Part shown: positions 44,588-53,762 of the stretch, one piece after another | How the letters are laid out: every line of letters starts with the position of its first letter | Numbering within the stretch: position 1 is the first letter of the stretch | NCBI RefSeq assembly: GCF_030160275.1 | Contig: NZ_BSOA01000050.1 | Coordinates: 124,001 to 188,000, forward strand | DNA: 64,000 nucleotides | Source of the DNA: Dyella flagellata | GTDB lineage: Bacteria > Pseudomonadota > Gammaproteobacteria > Xanthomonadales > Rhodanobacteraceae | Reading direction: 5' to 3' | Program-made: the position numbers and the translations under genes | The notes under the pieces: generated by a model | Seen by the model: only the letters and a program-made list of their open reading frames with translations | Told to the model about the DNA's origin: nothing | Database searches by the model: none

Positions 44588-46384
44588 ATGACCGGCATCA
44601 CCCACCTCATGCGGCGCATCTACGAGAAGTGGAAGCGAGATACGCTCAGTCAGAGCGATTTCCGCCCCAGTGTCAGCATCCTCAAGCTTTCCCTGATGGC
44701 AGTGTTTATCGGCATAGCCGCCGCGCTCGTGGCGTTCGCGCTGTATCACATGATCGGCTTCGTCACCAACCTGGCGTTTCTGCACCGCTTCTCATTCGAC
44801 TTCGTGCCGCCTTCGCTCGGCCATTCGGCGTGGGCGATTGTGATCGCGCCGATGGTGGGTGGCTTGATCATCGGCTTGATGGCGCGCTTCGGCTCCGATC
44901 GCATTCGCGGCCACGGCATCCCCGAGGCGCTGGAAGCGATCCTGTTTCGCAAGAGCAAAATGATGCTGAAAGTGGCGATTCTTAAGCCGCTGTCGGCGGC
45001 GATCGCCATTGGCACGGGCGGGCCGTTCGGCGCCGAAGGGCCGATCATCATGACCGGTGGCGCGGTGGGCTCGCTGTTCGGCCAGATGTTCTACCTCACC
45101 TCGATCGAACGTCGCACCCTGCTGGTGGCTGGAGCCTGTGCCGGCATGGCTGCCACCTTCAGCACGCCGATTGCGGCCACGCTACTTGGCGTGGAGCTGC
45201 TGCTGTTCGAGTGGCGCCCGCGCAGCATCATTCCGGTGGCGATTGCATGCTTCGTGGCGGATGCGCTGCGACCATTCCTGCTCGGCCCCGGCCCGCTGTT
45301 TCCGTTGTCGGTGGAATTTCATCCTCAGTTGATGGATCTGGCTCTGGCCGCCGTATGCGGATTTCTTGCCGGCCTGCTGGCAACGGCGCTCACCGCAGCC
45401 ATCTACAAAGTCGAGGATGGCTTCAACAAACTGCCGATTCATTGGATGTGGTGGCCCGCCATCGGTGCGATTGCGGTCAGTATTGGCGGCTGGTTCGAGC
45501 CGCAGGCGATGGGCGTGGGCTACAACGTGATCGACCAGTTGCTGACGGGGAAGTTGGTAAGCAGCGCGATCCTGGTGTTCATGTTCGCCAAGTCGCTGAT
45601 GTGGGTGATCTATCTCGGTTCCGGCACCTCCGGAGGTGTGCTGGCACCCTTGCTCGCGCTGGGCGCGGGCCTGGGCGCGCTCGAATCGATGGTATTTCCG
45701 GGAAACGAGCCGCTGCTGTGGCCGTTGCTCGGCATGGGCGCGATGCTGGCCGGCGTGATGCGCTTGCCATTTACCTCAATCCTGTTCGCACTGGAACTTA
45801 CGCGCAACGCAAGTGCGTTGCCGGCCCTTCTGGTCGCCTGCACCTCGGCTTATGGCGTGAGCGTGTTCCTGATGAAACGCTCGATCCTCACCGAGAAGGT
45901 AGCGCGCCGAGGCTTCGATATTTTTCGCGAGTACTCGGTGGATCGGCTCGAACACATGGCGGTTAGGGACGTGATGAGCACCGAGGTCGTGACTGTTTCC
46001 GGCGACATGAGCGTGCGCGACGCTACGCAGAAGTATTTCGGCGCCGACCAGAAATACCGTGCGTATCCGGTCGTCGACGGAGAAGGCCGGTTGCTCAACA
46101 TCATCAATCGGGATGAACTGGCTCGTCTGTGGGAGGCCGATCCGGATGGCGCGCATCGACTGGCCGATCTGCTCGGCAAGGACCCGGTGGTGTCCTTCCC
46201 CGACGAGAGCTGCAAAAGCGTGGCGATCCGCACTGCGGTGGAAAAACTCGACCGCATTCCGGTCGTCAGCGCCGACCGGCAATTGCTGCTGGGCATGGTG
46301 ACTCGTTACGACTTATTGAAGCCCTATACGCACCATCACGAGGAAGAGCGGATACGGGAGCGGTTTTTCGGTAGCGGCAAGTAG
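44588..46384 (+). CDS. ClC-family chloride channel/transporter with CBS domains
   Basis: 598 residues. The ClC membrane domain (about 30-440) contains the ion-binding motifs: GGPFGAEGPI with the gating Glu, GSGTSGGVLAPLL, and PFTSILFALELT. A cytosolic tail carries a pair of CBS domains (about 455-595, VRDVMSTEVVTVSGDMSVRDA and LGKDPVVSFPDESCKSVAI). It moves chloride or another anion across the inner membrane. In FSTPIAATLLGVELLLFEWRP, the position of the E. coli proton Glu (E203) reads Leu in my alignment by eye, so proton coupling may be absent. GGGGG precedes the ATG. Confidence 0.92.
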   Translation: MTGITHLMRRIYEKWKRDTLSQSDFRPSVSILKLSLMAVFIGIAAALVAFALYHMIGFVTNLAFLHRFSFDFVPPSLGHSAWAIVIAPMVGGLIIGLMARFGSDRIRGHGIPEALEAILFRKSKMMLKVAILKPLSAAIAIGTGGPFGAEGPIIMTGGAVGSLFGQMFYLTSIERRTLLVAGACAGMAATFSTPIAATLLGVELLLFEWRPRSIIPVAIACFVADALRPFLLGPGPLFPLSVEFHPQLMDLALAAVCGFLAGLLATALTAAIYKVEDGFNKLPIHWMWWPAIGAIAVSIGGWFEPQAMGVGYNVIDQLLTGKLVSSAILVFMFAKSLMWVIYLGSGTSGGVLAPLLALGAGLGALESMVFPGNEPLLWPLLGMGAMLAGVMRLPFTSILFALELTRNASALPALLVACTSAYGVSVFLMKRSILTEKVARRGFDIFREYSVDRLEHMAVRDVMSTEVVTVSGDMSVRDATQKYFGADQKYRAYPVVDGEGRLLNIINRDELARLWEADPDGAHRLADLLGKDPVVSFPDESCKSVAIRTAVEKLDRIPVVSADRQLLLGMVTRYDLLKPYTHHHEEERIRERFFGSGK

Positions 46385-46506
46385 TCGGCCGATGCAGAGG
46401 GCGATCGTTTTCTACGAGCGGTTACTTGAGGGCTCTAAGATGAGCTGCCATTGGCATGTCAATCAGAATCATGTAGGCCACGCACCGTTCTCTCCATGCC
46501 GCCCTC

Positions 46507-46827
46507 TCAGGACGACATCCCTGCGAGCGCGATCACGGAGGCGAACACACCAAGTGGCACAAGGTGCGCAAATTCGCGGTGGCGCAGAACAGTCAAAACC
46601 GCAGCCGCAATGATCACCGCTCCGAGCACCAGGCCAATCAGGCGACTGACCGGAAGCGCAATCAGAACAGCGCTCATCATCTCCAGTCCGCCAGTAACAC
46701 GACCCCACCAGCGCGGGTAACCCCATCGGGCGAAACCGCTTTGCGTCGCGGGCGTGTTGATCGCGTTAAAGACGCCAGCACCGAAGAAACCGACAACAAG
46801 AAACCAGATCGAAAGCGTATGGATCAT
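46507..46827 (-). CDS. DoxX-like small membrane protein
   Basis: 106 residues with four hydrophobic segments: IWFLVVGFFGAGVFNAI, the GYPRWWGRVTGGLEMMSAVLIAL region, LIGLVLGAVIIAAAVLTVL, and the C-terminal VPLGVFASVIALAGM. The G-x-P-x-W-x-G-x-x-x-G-x-x-E pattern after helix 1 is that of DoxX-like proteins. Function is unclear in this family. A GTG 12 bases upstream is an alternative start. It converges on the ClC gene. Confidence 0.82.
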   Translation of the reverse strand: MIHTLSIWFLVVGFFGAGVFNAINTPATQSGFARWGYPRWWGRVTGGLEMMSAVLIALPVSRLIGLVLGAVIIAAAVLTVLRHREFAHLVPLGVFASVIALAGMSS

Positions 46828-46895
46828 TTCAGAGTGCACTCATTATCATGGGATAGGCCAAGGCCAGCAGCTCCTGAGAAGGACGCTTCGCGCCA

Positions 46896-47429
46896 TCAAG
46901 CAGGAACGTAAGTCAACCTGATCACGTCCTTGCCGATTAAATCGTTGGCCACCAGGCGCAGTCGTGACCGAGGCCCCGCGAAGAACGGCTTACCGTGACC
47001 AAGCACGATGGGGTGGATGTAGAGTCGATACTCATCAATGAGACCCAGGTCAGTCAGGCTTTGTGCCAGCCCGGATCCGGCGACATCGATCTCTCCGGTG
47101 AGGTCGGCTTTCAATTTTCGTATCACCGCTTCAATATCGTCGGCGACAAGGGTAGCGTTCGGGCCGACTGACTTCAGCGAGCGTGACACCACCCACTTCG
47201 GTTGGCTCCGCCATACCGCCGCGTAGTCGCGGCTATCCTCGTCCCAATCCGGATGGTCATCGTCCCAATAACGCATGACCTCGTACATGCCGCGACCGTA
47301 CACCATGCCCGTCAGGCTGCGCGCCAGCTCGATGAAGTGATGAAAGAGCGACGGATCAGGTGGTCCTAATGCCCGGTGGTCGATGTAGCCATCCAGGGAC
47401 TGGTTCAATGCGAATACAAACTTAGCCAT
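46896..47429 (-). CDS. dihydrofolate-reductase/RibD-like family protein (copy 1)
   Basis: 177 residues, starting MAKFVFALNQSLDGYID. RibD-C/DHFR-like fold with LTGMVYGRGMYEVMRYW, WVVSRSLKSVGPNATLVADD, EIDVAGSGLAQSLTDLGLIDEYRLYIHPIVLGHGKPFF. The GGAGA ribosome site confirms the start. Members of this broad family are NADPH-binding reductases of mostly unknown substrate. A close paralogue lies at 53763-54296 in the same orientation. Confidence 0.9.
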   Translation of the reverse strand: MAKFVFALNQSLDGYIDHRALGPPDPSLFHHFIELARSLTGMVYGRGMYEVMRYWDDDHPDWDEDSRDYAAVWRSQPKWVVSRSLKSVGPNATLVADDIEAVIRKLKADLTGEIDVAGSGLAQSLTDLGLIDEYRLYIHPIVLGHGKPFFAGPRSRLRLVANDLIGKDVIRLTYVPA

Positions 47430-47549
47430 GGAGCATCTCCATGCCGGGGTGTTCAGGAGGATAGCTTGAGTTGCCGCTGTGAAGAAGTCAGGCTGGACCT
47501 CATCTGAGGGAGTATGGTGAACCCACCTTCCTATCCTGCGGGTCATCAA

Positions 47550-47741
47550 ATGAGCGATAGCACCAAACCCCTGACGGCGGCCGCCATTCATTCGATTTAC
47601 TCCGGCCAGAAAGTCACGCTGAACTCAGCAGAGCCGCATGCGTTCGGGAAGACGAACCGTTTCGCACGTGATCCATCGCACTCCGGGCAGGCACCCAAGG
47701 ACCCTAAAGGGGCCAGCAAGCTGCCCAGGCGCGGTTGGTGA
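47550..47741 (+). CDS. small hypothetical protein (63 aa)
   Basis: Reads MSDSTKPLTAAAIHSIYSGQ to KLPRRGW. Basic C-terminus, no membrane segment, weak GCGGGT ribosome site 8 bases upstream. It is divergent from the DHFR-like gene and not recognised. GC bias in third positions favours coding, but it could be spurious. Confidence 0.4.
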   Translation: MSDSTKPLTAAAIHSIYSGQKVTLNSAEPHAFGKTNRFARDPSHSGQAPKDPKGASKLPRRGW

Positions 47742-47821
47742 TGCCCTGCGCGGTGATGTCACGAAACCGGATATCAGTCATAGCCGCGGCATCGGGCGCT
47801 GTCGCCCTAACGGTGGGTGAT

Positions 47822-47988
47822 TTGCCATTTGGCTAGGCGACCTATATTGTGCGCCTGCTGAGTTCCAAGGGCCGCCGTGGATTGCCGCCCGATGCTAGAT
47901 CCTGATTTCGCTACGTCGTTGTACGCGCTTCTTCCTTGCGACCAGCCTATCCGCCGTTCTGCGGCTTCATTGTTACAAGGGAAATACT
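47822..47988 (+). promoter_or_regulatory. cold-shock gene promoter and long 5' leader
   Basis: TTGCCA (47822-47827) and TATATT (47843-47848) with 15 bases between are plausible -35/-10 boxes. This gives a leader of about 135 bases, the kind that regulates translation in cspA-type genes. Confidence 0.5.
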
Positions 47989-48201
47989 ATGTCTCAACAA
48001 GAAACGGGCACTGTGAAGTGGTTCAACGACGCCAAGGGCTTTGGCTTTATTAGCCGTGACCAGGGTGGTGATGACCTGTTCGTGCATTTCCGTGAGATCC
48101 AGTCCCAGGGCTTCAAGAGCCTGGCCGAGGGTCAGAAAGTCTCTTTCAACGTAACGCAGGGCCAGAAGGGTCTGCAGGCTTCGCAAGTCCGAGTGATCTG
48201 A
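47989..48201 (+). CDS. cspA: cold-shock protein (CspA family)
   Basis: 70 residues. RNA-binding motifs RNP1 (KGFGFI) and RNP2 (DLFVHF) are intact in a single cold-shock domain, preceded by GTVKWFNDA. It acts as an RNA chaperone that melts secondary structure. AAGGGAAA before the ATG, a long leader and a strong terminator make it a monocistronic unit. Which Csp paralogue it is cannot be told; the symbol is generic. Confidence 0.95.
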   Translation: MSQQETGTVKWFNDAKGFGFISRDQGGDDLFVHFREIQSQGFKSLAEGQKVSFNVTQGQKGLQASQVRVI

Positions 48202-48230
48202 GGCGGCGTGCCTACTTGAAGGACAAAAAG

Positions 48231-48256
48231 CCCGGCCTTATGCCGGGTTTTTTTTT
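48231..48256 (+). terminator. rho-independent terminator of the cold-shock gene
   Basis: CCCGGC/GCCGGG stem, 5-base loop, nine T, preceded by an A-run. Confidence 0.9.
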
Positions 48257-48260
48257 CAGC

Positions 48261-48340
48261 GCCATCAGGGGCATCCAAGAAACGGTCCCTAGCCAGCCAG
48301 ACGCCCATGTCAGTTTGCGGTCCGAGGCGGGTAACCAGGC
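48261..48340 (+). repeat. partial copy 1 of the GGGGACATCC repeat
   Basis: Matches the left two thirds of the 116-bp element (CATCCAAGAAACGGTCCCTAG, ACGCCCATGTCAG, GCGGTCCGA) but has lost the right palindromic end. It directly follows the cold-shock terminator. Confidence 0.65.
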
Positions 48341-48825
48341 CTTTACCGATCACCATCGGTCGAGTGATCAGGCTTCGTCGGTCCCGTGACGCCATCTGGC
48401 CGGCGTGCGTCATAACGCAAGCCAGCCTTCACATGCCAATCACGACATGCCCTCCACAGTCCGGCAGTTGTGGTTAGACAGGGGGCCACAGGGGAAATGC
48501 CAACGAGCGAGTAGCCGTGAATGCCAAGTTCTCGGTGTGCCGTTGTCTGCGCGCGTTGGTTTCCCTTATCCGGATACCGTGCGATGGCCGTCTTGCCGGG
48601 CGCGATGTTCTCCTTTCCTTCTCGGGTCGACCCATCTTTGAAAAAAGATGGCCCTTCGTATGCACTGCATTTGCGCGAGGCCCGATTAATCGCCGGCATC
48701 GCCCATGCAGCGGGCCATCCATGCACGCAAGCCATCGCTCGGCGCGATATGTGACAGCCGAGGTTTCAAATTCGTTTCGATCAACGCGTTATTGACTTTC
48801 ATCTCAATCACAGATGGAGAGACAT
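48341..48825. other. intergenic region, no supported gene
   Basis: About 485 bases between the partial repeat and the lipase gene. Several overlapping short frames exist on both strands, none with a ribosome site or recognisable motif. It may hold remnants of lost genes. The lipase promoter must be in its right part. Confidence 0.4.
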
Positions 48826-50715
48826 ATGACCACGTTATCCCTCAGTGCATCCGTCACCGACACCCCGCCGCTAACGACCGCCCAGCTTTATGCCCCGGCG
48901 TCCACACCCGGTAACGTGGGCCTGTGTCTCTCGGGTGGCGGCACGCGTGCCTGCAATGCCGCCATGGGACAGCTTCGCGCACTGGCCAACATACAGGCCA
49001 ACGGCACAAGCCTTCTCTCGCAAATCAGAGTCCTTTCGACCGTATCGGGAGGATCCTGGCTTGGCGTGCCCTACCAATACATGCCATCGGCGGGGCCGAC
49101 GGACCCTGATTATCTTGGCACCTACAACAGCAACCAGGGTGCGTTGACCGTAGCTGATCTGGCCAGCTTGCCGAACGGTAATGCCGGCAATCCCATGACC
49201 ACCATCATGTTTTCACTGGAAGGCATTGCCGGAACCGCGATCTTGCTCTACGAGCTATTCCAGACCCTTCAACCGAATAATCCGCTGCCGGCAAACATGC
49301 TGTGGCAGACGGTGATGGGCTTGAACATTCTCGATTCCTACAATCTGTTCGACATGAATGTCCAAGCTGGCGGCCTGCCGCAGGACATGTTCTCGGCAAC
49401 GAAGGCCTCGCTGCAAGGCATCGTCAACGCAAACGGAAGTCTGTCGTCGCAGACGGCTTATTTGTTCGCCGATCAGGTCGGTATATCGCGCACGCAGCGG
49501 CCGCTGCACATTTGCAACATGGGCATGTTTGTCAGCGTTCCCGGTGTTTCCCTTCAGCTGCTGGTGCCGGTGCAAGCCAATGGATTGATCGCCGGCGTAG
49601 TCGGGAAGCCGGCCAATGCCACCGATGCCAACGGACTCCCGGTGGGCGGCGGTGGTGTTCAATCGTTCGCCTATAACTCTTCTTTCGCGTCGCAATCCGG
49701 CGACGTTGCAACCGTTACGCAAACGCGTCAGTGGTCACTCGTCGATATCATGGGTACCAGCAGCGCGGCGTTTGCCGAAAAGGTGAAGAACCTAATCGCG
49801 GAGTGGAAATCGGACAAGGCGAAGTTCCTCGAATGGCTCGCCAAAGAGGGGCAAGCCATTCTCAAATGGATCGAGGACCATTTGCCTTTTGAACTGCACG
49901 CCCACGCGAAAGCGATCGTCGCGCGAGGTGCGCTTAGCGTTGAATCGGTGGCCGATTTCAACTTTCCCAATCCCGACGACCTGGTGCCTCAGTACCCGTC
50001 GTGGCCCGTGGCCGACGGTGCCGCCAATCCTAATCCGAATACCTACGCCGACGGCGGCAGCCTTGAGAATACTGGCCTAGCCAGTTTGCTTGCGTACGGC
50101 GACATCGGTAGCGCCATTGTTTGCGTCAACTCGGAAACCGCGATGGTGCAAGGGAGTGCCGGCATCTCCAACGGGCAGGGTGGCTGGGTCAGCGGAACCA
50201 TGGTGGTTGTCGACGACGCAGTGCCGCCCCTGTTCGGCTATCAACCTTACGACGCTACCCTCGGCTACGTGCCGTACTCGTCGGGCAACGTCAGCCCGGA
50301 CAACCAGCTTTTTGGTAACAATCAAGTGTTCGCCAGCAGCGAATTCGCCGGGTTCCTGATCGGACTGTGGGAAGCGGCAGGTAGCGCGGCACCCGCAACG
50401 CAGCCGGCGATTCTTTCGCAGAGCCTGACCGTGCAGGGCAATGCGTGGTTCGGCGTAACGGCCGGCAGCGCCCCGATAACGATTGTATGGGTGTATCTCA
50501 ATTACGCGAGCGATTGGGGTGCGTTGTTCGACAACAACCAGCCGGTCCAGCAAATCATCGACGCGGAACTATCCGCCCACCAGTTCCCGCACTACGACAC
50601 GTTCTCCACTCAGTTATCGGCGACGCAGATCAATCTGCTCGCGCACCTGGCGTCGTGGTCGCTGGTGACGGCCGAACAAAATGGCGGCGTGTTTTCCAGC
50701 TTGTTCAAGTCGTAG
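48826..50715 (+). CDS. cPLA2/patatin-like phospholipase family protein
   Basis: 629 residues from the Met at 48826, which has GGAGAG just upstream. The oxyanion loop SGGGTRA (36-42) and nucleophile VSGGSW (S74) resemble the cytosolic phospholipase A2 pattern, and a catalytic Asp is offered by YADGGSLENTGL (D409). The Ser/Asp dyad predicts a lipid acyl hydrolase. No signal peptide is seen. A charged helical insert (about 315-360, EKVKNLIAEWKSDKAKFLEWL) separates the dyad halves. It is followed 83 bases on by a gene for an unknown protein. Possible roles are an antibacterial effector, a toxin or a lipid-modifying enzyme; none can be shown from sequence. Confidence 0.78.
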   Translation: MTTLSLSASVTDTPPLTTAQLYAPASTPGNVGLCLSGGGTRACNAAMGQLRALANIQANGTSLLSQIRVLSTVSGGSWLGVPYQYMPSAGPTDPDYLGTYNSNQGALTVADLASLPNGNAGNPMTTIMFSLEGIAGTAILLYELFQTLQPNNPLPANMLWQTVMGLNILDSYNLFDMNVQAGGLPQDMFSATKASLQGIVNANGSLSSQTAYLFADQVGISRTQRPLHICNMGMFVSVPGVSLQLLVPVQANGLIAGVVGKPANATDANGLPVGGGGVQSFAYNSSFASQSGDVATVTQTRQWSLVDIMGTSSAAFAEKVKNLIAEWKSDKAKFLEWLAKEGQAILKWIEDHLPFELHAHAKAIVARGALSVESVADFNFPNPDDLVPQYPSWPVADGAANPNPNTYADGGSLENTGLASLLAYGDIGSAIVCVNSETAMVQGSAGISNGQGGWVSGTMVVVDDAVPPLFGYQPYDATLGYVPYSSGNVSPDNQLFGNNQVFASSEFAGFLIGLWEAAGSAAPATQPAILSQSLTVQGNAWFGVTAGSAPITIVWVYLNYASDWGALFDNNQPVQQIIDAELSAHQFPHYDTFSTQLSATQINLLAHLASWSLVTAEQNGGVFSSLFKS

Positions 50716-50798
50716 CAGGCACTTTCGACCAGGTTGCACTGAATCGAGCAACCTGCTGGCCCCAAGGCTGTATCCCATAGACGAAGGAGTGACTTGGT

Positions 50799-51338
50799 AT
50801 GAGCGCAGTTGTCTACAACACCTACTACACCTTGTATATGCAACAGGGCGTCAATCTCTACCTGTCCTGGAAAGTCCCCCTTGTATATTGGGCCTATCTA
50901 TACGATAGCCCCAAGGACTTATGGTTCATGAAGGTCAACGGCACCAACAGCGGGCCGGTCATGACCGGAGACGTTTTGCAAATTGCCTGTCACCTTGCCG
51001 TTGCCGGACGAGTCGCCTTTCTACAGAGCCGGGGCTTGAACGACTGGACCGTGGAATGGGCCAGTGCCACTCAAAGTACGGTCATGCAGTGGCAGATCTG
51101 GACGGATGCGGATAGGACGCCTGGATTGCCGATCAACGTAGACGATACGGTCTATTTCACCAATGTCGGTTACGACAATAACTTGCTCATTCAATACCTG
51201 CCGCAGTACCCGGATTACCTGACCACCGGACCTGGCACCGTCCCGTGCCAGTTCCAGATTCAACCGGAAGGCGGTTCGCAACTCGCCCGCAGCGGGGGTG
51301 CCGTGCCGAAGGACACGCTCAAGGAAGTGATGGCTTGA
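50799..51338 (+). CDS. hypothetical protein, partner of the phospholipase gene
   Basis: 179 residues, aromatic-rich (many Tyr and Trp), no signal peptide and no clear membrane helix. It begins MSAVVYNTYYTLYMQQGVNL. A beta-rich composition (LNDWTVEWASATQSTVMQWQIW, DDTVYFTNVGYDNNLLIQYL) suggests a beta-sandwich or trefoil-like fold. AAGGAG 9 bases upstream supports the start. It shares a terminator with the phospholipase gene and is likely its partner. It could be a binding, carrier or immunity protein; no family was recognised. Confidence 0.7.
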   Translation: MSAVVYNTYYTLYMQQGVNLYLSWKVPLVYWAYLYDSPKDLWFMKVNGTNSGPVMTGDVLQIACHLAVAGRVAFLQSRGLNDWTVEWASATQSTVMQWQIWTDADRTPGLPINVDDTVYFTNVGYDNNLLIQYLPQYPDYLTTGPGTVPCQFQIQPEGGSQLARSGGAVPKDTLKEVMA

Positions 51339-51389
51339 TTTGCACCAAGCGGGAAGTGCAGACCACCACCATGTTGAAAGCATTTCTTA

Positions 51390-51420
51390 AAGCCCTGCTC
51401 CAAGCGGGGCTTTTTTATTT
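51390..51420 (+). terminator. terminator of the phospholipase unit
   Basis: AAGCCCTGCT/AGCGGGGCTT stem with one G-U pair, 3-base loop and a T-run, about 50 bases past the stop. Confidence 0.85.
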
Positions 51421-51450
51421 GTCAGATGCGCGCATTGCACGGTCGAGGCG

Positions 51451-51566
51451 CAATCGGGGACATCCAGGAAACGGTCCCCAGCCAACTAGGCGCCAATGTC
51501 AGATCACGGTCCGGAACTCTTAGGCAAGGCGATACCTCGCGAGCTTTTTGGCGGATGTCCCCAATT
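51451..51566 (+). repeat. GGGGACATCC palindrome-ended repeat, copy 2
   Basis: 116 bases bounded by GGGGACATCC and its inverse GGATGTCCCC. The interior shares CAGCCAACTAGGCGCC, AATGTCAGATCACGGTCCG and CGCGAGCTTTTTGG with copy 3. It is too short to code for anything. Confidence 0.8.
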
Positions 51567-51736
51567 AACCCCTTCCCCGATTGGCCCCCAATTGCCGTGC
51601 CCAATTGCCTTCTAAGTCACGTTTCTTGCGGTGATCGGTCGTGCTAAATTCATCACTTCACGACAATATCCGTGCGTCGGATAGCGCCTCAAGTCCAGGG
51701 ATTGGCGCTTTGCAAAGCAGCGACTCTGGAGGGCTT

Positions 51737-52795
51737 ATGCAGCACACGCAGAATGCTTCTCACACAGCGCCGGTCAACGATTCCACGGGGACGACCGAAC
51801 TCACGCCTGACCGGCTTCTTCAGCTTGGCATGGGCTTCTGGGCTTCCAGGACCATGCTTTCCGCCGTTGATCTTGGTGTGTTTACACATCTGGTGGGCGG
51901 CGGCACCGCGAAGCAACTCGAGGAGGCCATCGGTTTGCATTCGAGATCGTCACGGGATTTTTTGGACGCCCTGGTTGCGCTGGGGGCCCTTGAACGTGAT
52001 GGCGAAACGTATCGAAACACCCCGGACGCCGATCTTTTTCTCGACAAGGCGAAACCAAGCTATGTCGGCGGTCTGCTGGAAATGATGAGTTCGCGTCTGT
52101 ATGCCCATTGGGGCTCACTGACCGAGGCGCTTCGCACCGGCGAGCCGATGAATGCGGCAAAGCACGAGGGATCTCCATTTGATGAGCTTTATCGCGACGA
52201 AGCATCGTTGCGCAGTTTTCTTCAGGCGATGACGGGCGTCAGCCTAGGGGCAGCGAAGGCTATCGCAGAAAAATTCCCGTGGAAGGACTACCGCACGTTC
52301 ATCGATATCGGTGCAGCTCAAGGCGCCTGTCCGGTGCAGATTGCACTTGCTCACCCGCACTTGAGCGGCGGCGGCTTCGACCTGCCCATGGTCGCGCCTG
52401 TCTTTGAAGACTACGTGGCATCGTATGGGCTTGAGGATAGGCTGCGTTTCTATCCGGGTGACTTCTTCAACGACCCATGCCCAACGGCGGATGTGCTGAT
52501 CATGGGGCACATCCTTCATGACTGGGATCTCGAACAAAAGAAAGCGCTACTGGCGAAGTGTCACAAGGCACTTCCGCCCGGCGGGTGTCTGATCGTCTAC
52601 GACGCAATCATCGACGATGATCGCAAGAAAAACGCCTTTGGCCTGCTGATGAGCCTGAATATGCTCATCGAAACACCCGGTGGCTTCGACTATACCGGCG
52701 CTGATTGCTGCCAATGGATGAAGAACGCTGGCTTTCGCGACATGCGCGTCGAACCGCTGCTTGGTCCGGATTCCATGGTCATTGGTGTCAAGTAA
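51737..52795 (+). CDS. SAM-dependent O-methyltransferase with N-terminal dimerisation domain
   Basis: 352 residues from the Met at 51737 (GGAGGG just before). N-terminal winged-helix dimerisation domain ([38 protein letters not shown]). SAM-binding motif I is [16 protein letters not shown], followed by GGGFDLPMV, then [32 protein letters not shown] with the catalytic His in HILHDW. It resembles the acetylserotonin/tetracenomycin-type O-methyltransferases. The acceptor is unknown. It is flanked on both sides by copies of the 116-bp repeat. Confidence 0.88.
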   Translation: MQHTQNASHTAPVNDSTGTTELTPDRLLQLGMGFWASRTMLSAVDLGVFTHLVGGGTAKQLEEAIGLHSRSSRDFLDALVALGALERDGETYRNTPDADLFLDKAKPSYVGGLLEMMSSRLYAHWGSLTEALRTGEPMNAAKHEGSPFDELYRDEASLRSFLQAMTGVSLGAAKAIAEKFPWKDYRTFIDIGAAQGACPVQIALAHPHLSGGGFDLPMVAPVFEDYVASYGLEDRLRFYPGDFFNDPCPTADVLIMGHILHDWDLEQKKALLAKCHKALPPGGCLIVYDAIIDDDRKKNAFGLLMSLNMLIETPGGFDYTGADCCQWMKNAGFRDMRVEPLLGPDSMVIGVK

Positions 52796-52843
52796 GGTGC
52801 AGCCGCTCCTTGGCTGCCTGACCGTCCGTTAAAGCGAGGAGCA

Positions 52844-52960
52844 CAATCGGGGACCATCCAAGAAGCGATGCCCAGCCAACTAGACGCCAATGTCAGATCA
52901 CGGTCCGAAGCCCGTGAGCAAGCCCGTACTTCGCGAGCTTTTTGGTGGATGTCCCCAATT
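52844..52960 (+). repeat. GGGGACATCC palindrome-ended repeat, copy 3
   Basis: 117 bases, closely matching copy 2 in the same orientation, with an extra C in the left end (GGGGACCATCC) and an intact right end GGATGTCCCC. It begins 48 bases past the methyltransferase stop. Confidence 0.8.
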
Positions 52961-53097
52961 GGCTCCCCAATTGGCCCCTTGCGGTCTCAGGAGGTCCATG
53001 CGATCGGCTATCTGAGCCCCAGTGGAACGGCTCTTCTAACGCTGATAGATTGACCGGGAAATGTCGCGTCGTATCACTTACAGGGAGAAGTAGCTCA

Positions 53098-53700
53098 ATG
53101 AAACTTGGTCATTTTTTTCTGGCGGGCTTGATCGGGCTCACCGCCGGCAGCGCCCACGCTGACAAGTTGGGCATCGGCACGACTTGTTTTGGCCTGGAGA
53201 CATTCGTGCCTCCGGTCATTGCCGGAACACCGATGGAAAAGCAGGTTTCCTGCGGCAACTTTAGCGAGGGTCCAAAGAGCGAATGGAATCGGACCCTGGT
53301 CGCCGAGGGAGGCCCCTCCTCAAGGGTCACCCTGACAATCGTAAGGAGTACCTTCCCCGTCGCGGCGTGGGGCGACTTGAGCCAGAACGCGAAAGCGGCG
53401 ACGCAGAATGAGCAGGTGATCGCCACGCTCAAGCAGGCGGCCGGAGCCGATCCCAAGTCGGTCGCGCCGATGATAGCGACCCTTGAGAACACCCGCTATT
53501 TCACGGTGGCCCGGCAATACGACTCCATGGTCATGTGGGACAAGGAAAAAAGCCGCGCCACCCTGAGCATCTATATTTCGGCCACGGCGATGGTCCAGGC
53601 GGAATATCCGGCCGCCAGCCCTGATGAGGCCATAGCTATCGCCAAGGATCTTTATCAGAAAGGCGCCATGGCTGGGCTTGCTTCCTTCGTGCCCAAATAA
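53098..53700 (+). CDS. exported hypothetical protein (200 aa)
   Basis: Signal peptide MKLGHFFLAGLIGLTAGSAHA, mature part of about 178 residues with two Cys (TTCFGLE, VSCGNF) that could form a disulfide. The remainder alternates beta-like stretches (SSRVTLTIVRSTFPV, RATLSIYISATAMVQAEY) and a C-terminal helix. GGGAGAAG before the ATG marks the start; the upstream in-frame Met at 52942 lies inside the repeat. No family was recognised. Probably periplasmic. Confidence 0.7.
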   Translation: MKLGHFFLAGLIGLTAGSAHADKLGIGTTCFGLETFVPPVIAGTPMEKQVSCGNFSEGPKSEWNRTLVAEGGPSSRVTLTIVRSTFPVAAWGDLSQNAKAATQNEQVIATLKQAAGADPKSVAPMIATLENTRYFTVARQYDSMVMWDKEKSRATLSIYISATAMVQAEYPAASPDEAIAIAKDLYQKGAMAGLASFVPK

Positions 53701-53762
53701 TCGGCTAAAGGGCTGGGCGGTGATGAAGTCGGAGGTTGGCTCGACCGCATTTCGGTCCGCTG

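Noticed and set aside
44420-44785. 121-residue minus-strand frame before and within the ClC gene
   Set aside because: No ribosome site; it overlaps the 5' end of a clear ClC gene in antisense.
48343-48735. 130-residue minus-strand frame between csp and the lipase
   Set aside because: It runs through the partial repeat and overlaps several equally poor frames on both strands.
51451-52960. Integron attC sites with gene cassettes
   Set aside because: The gene-then-repeat layout is suggestive, but the repeats end in GGGGACATCC/GGATGTCCCC and I see no GTTRRRY/RYYYAAC core pair and no integrase gene in the window.
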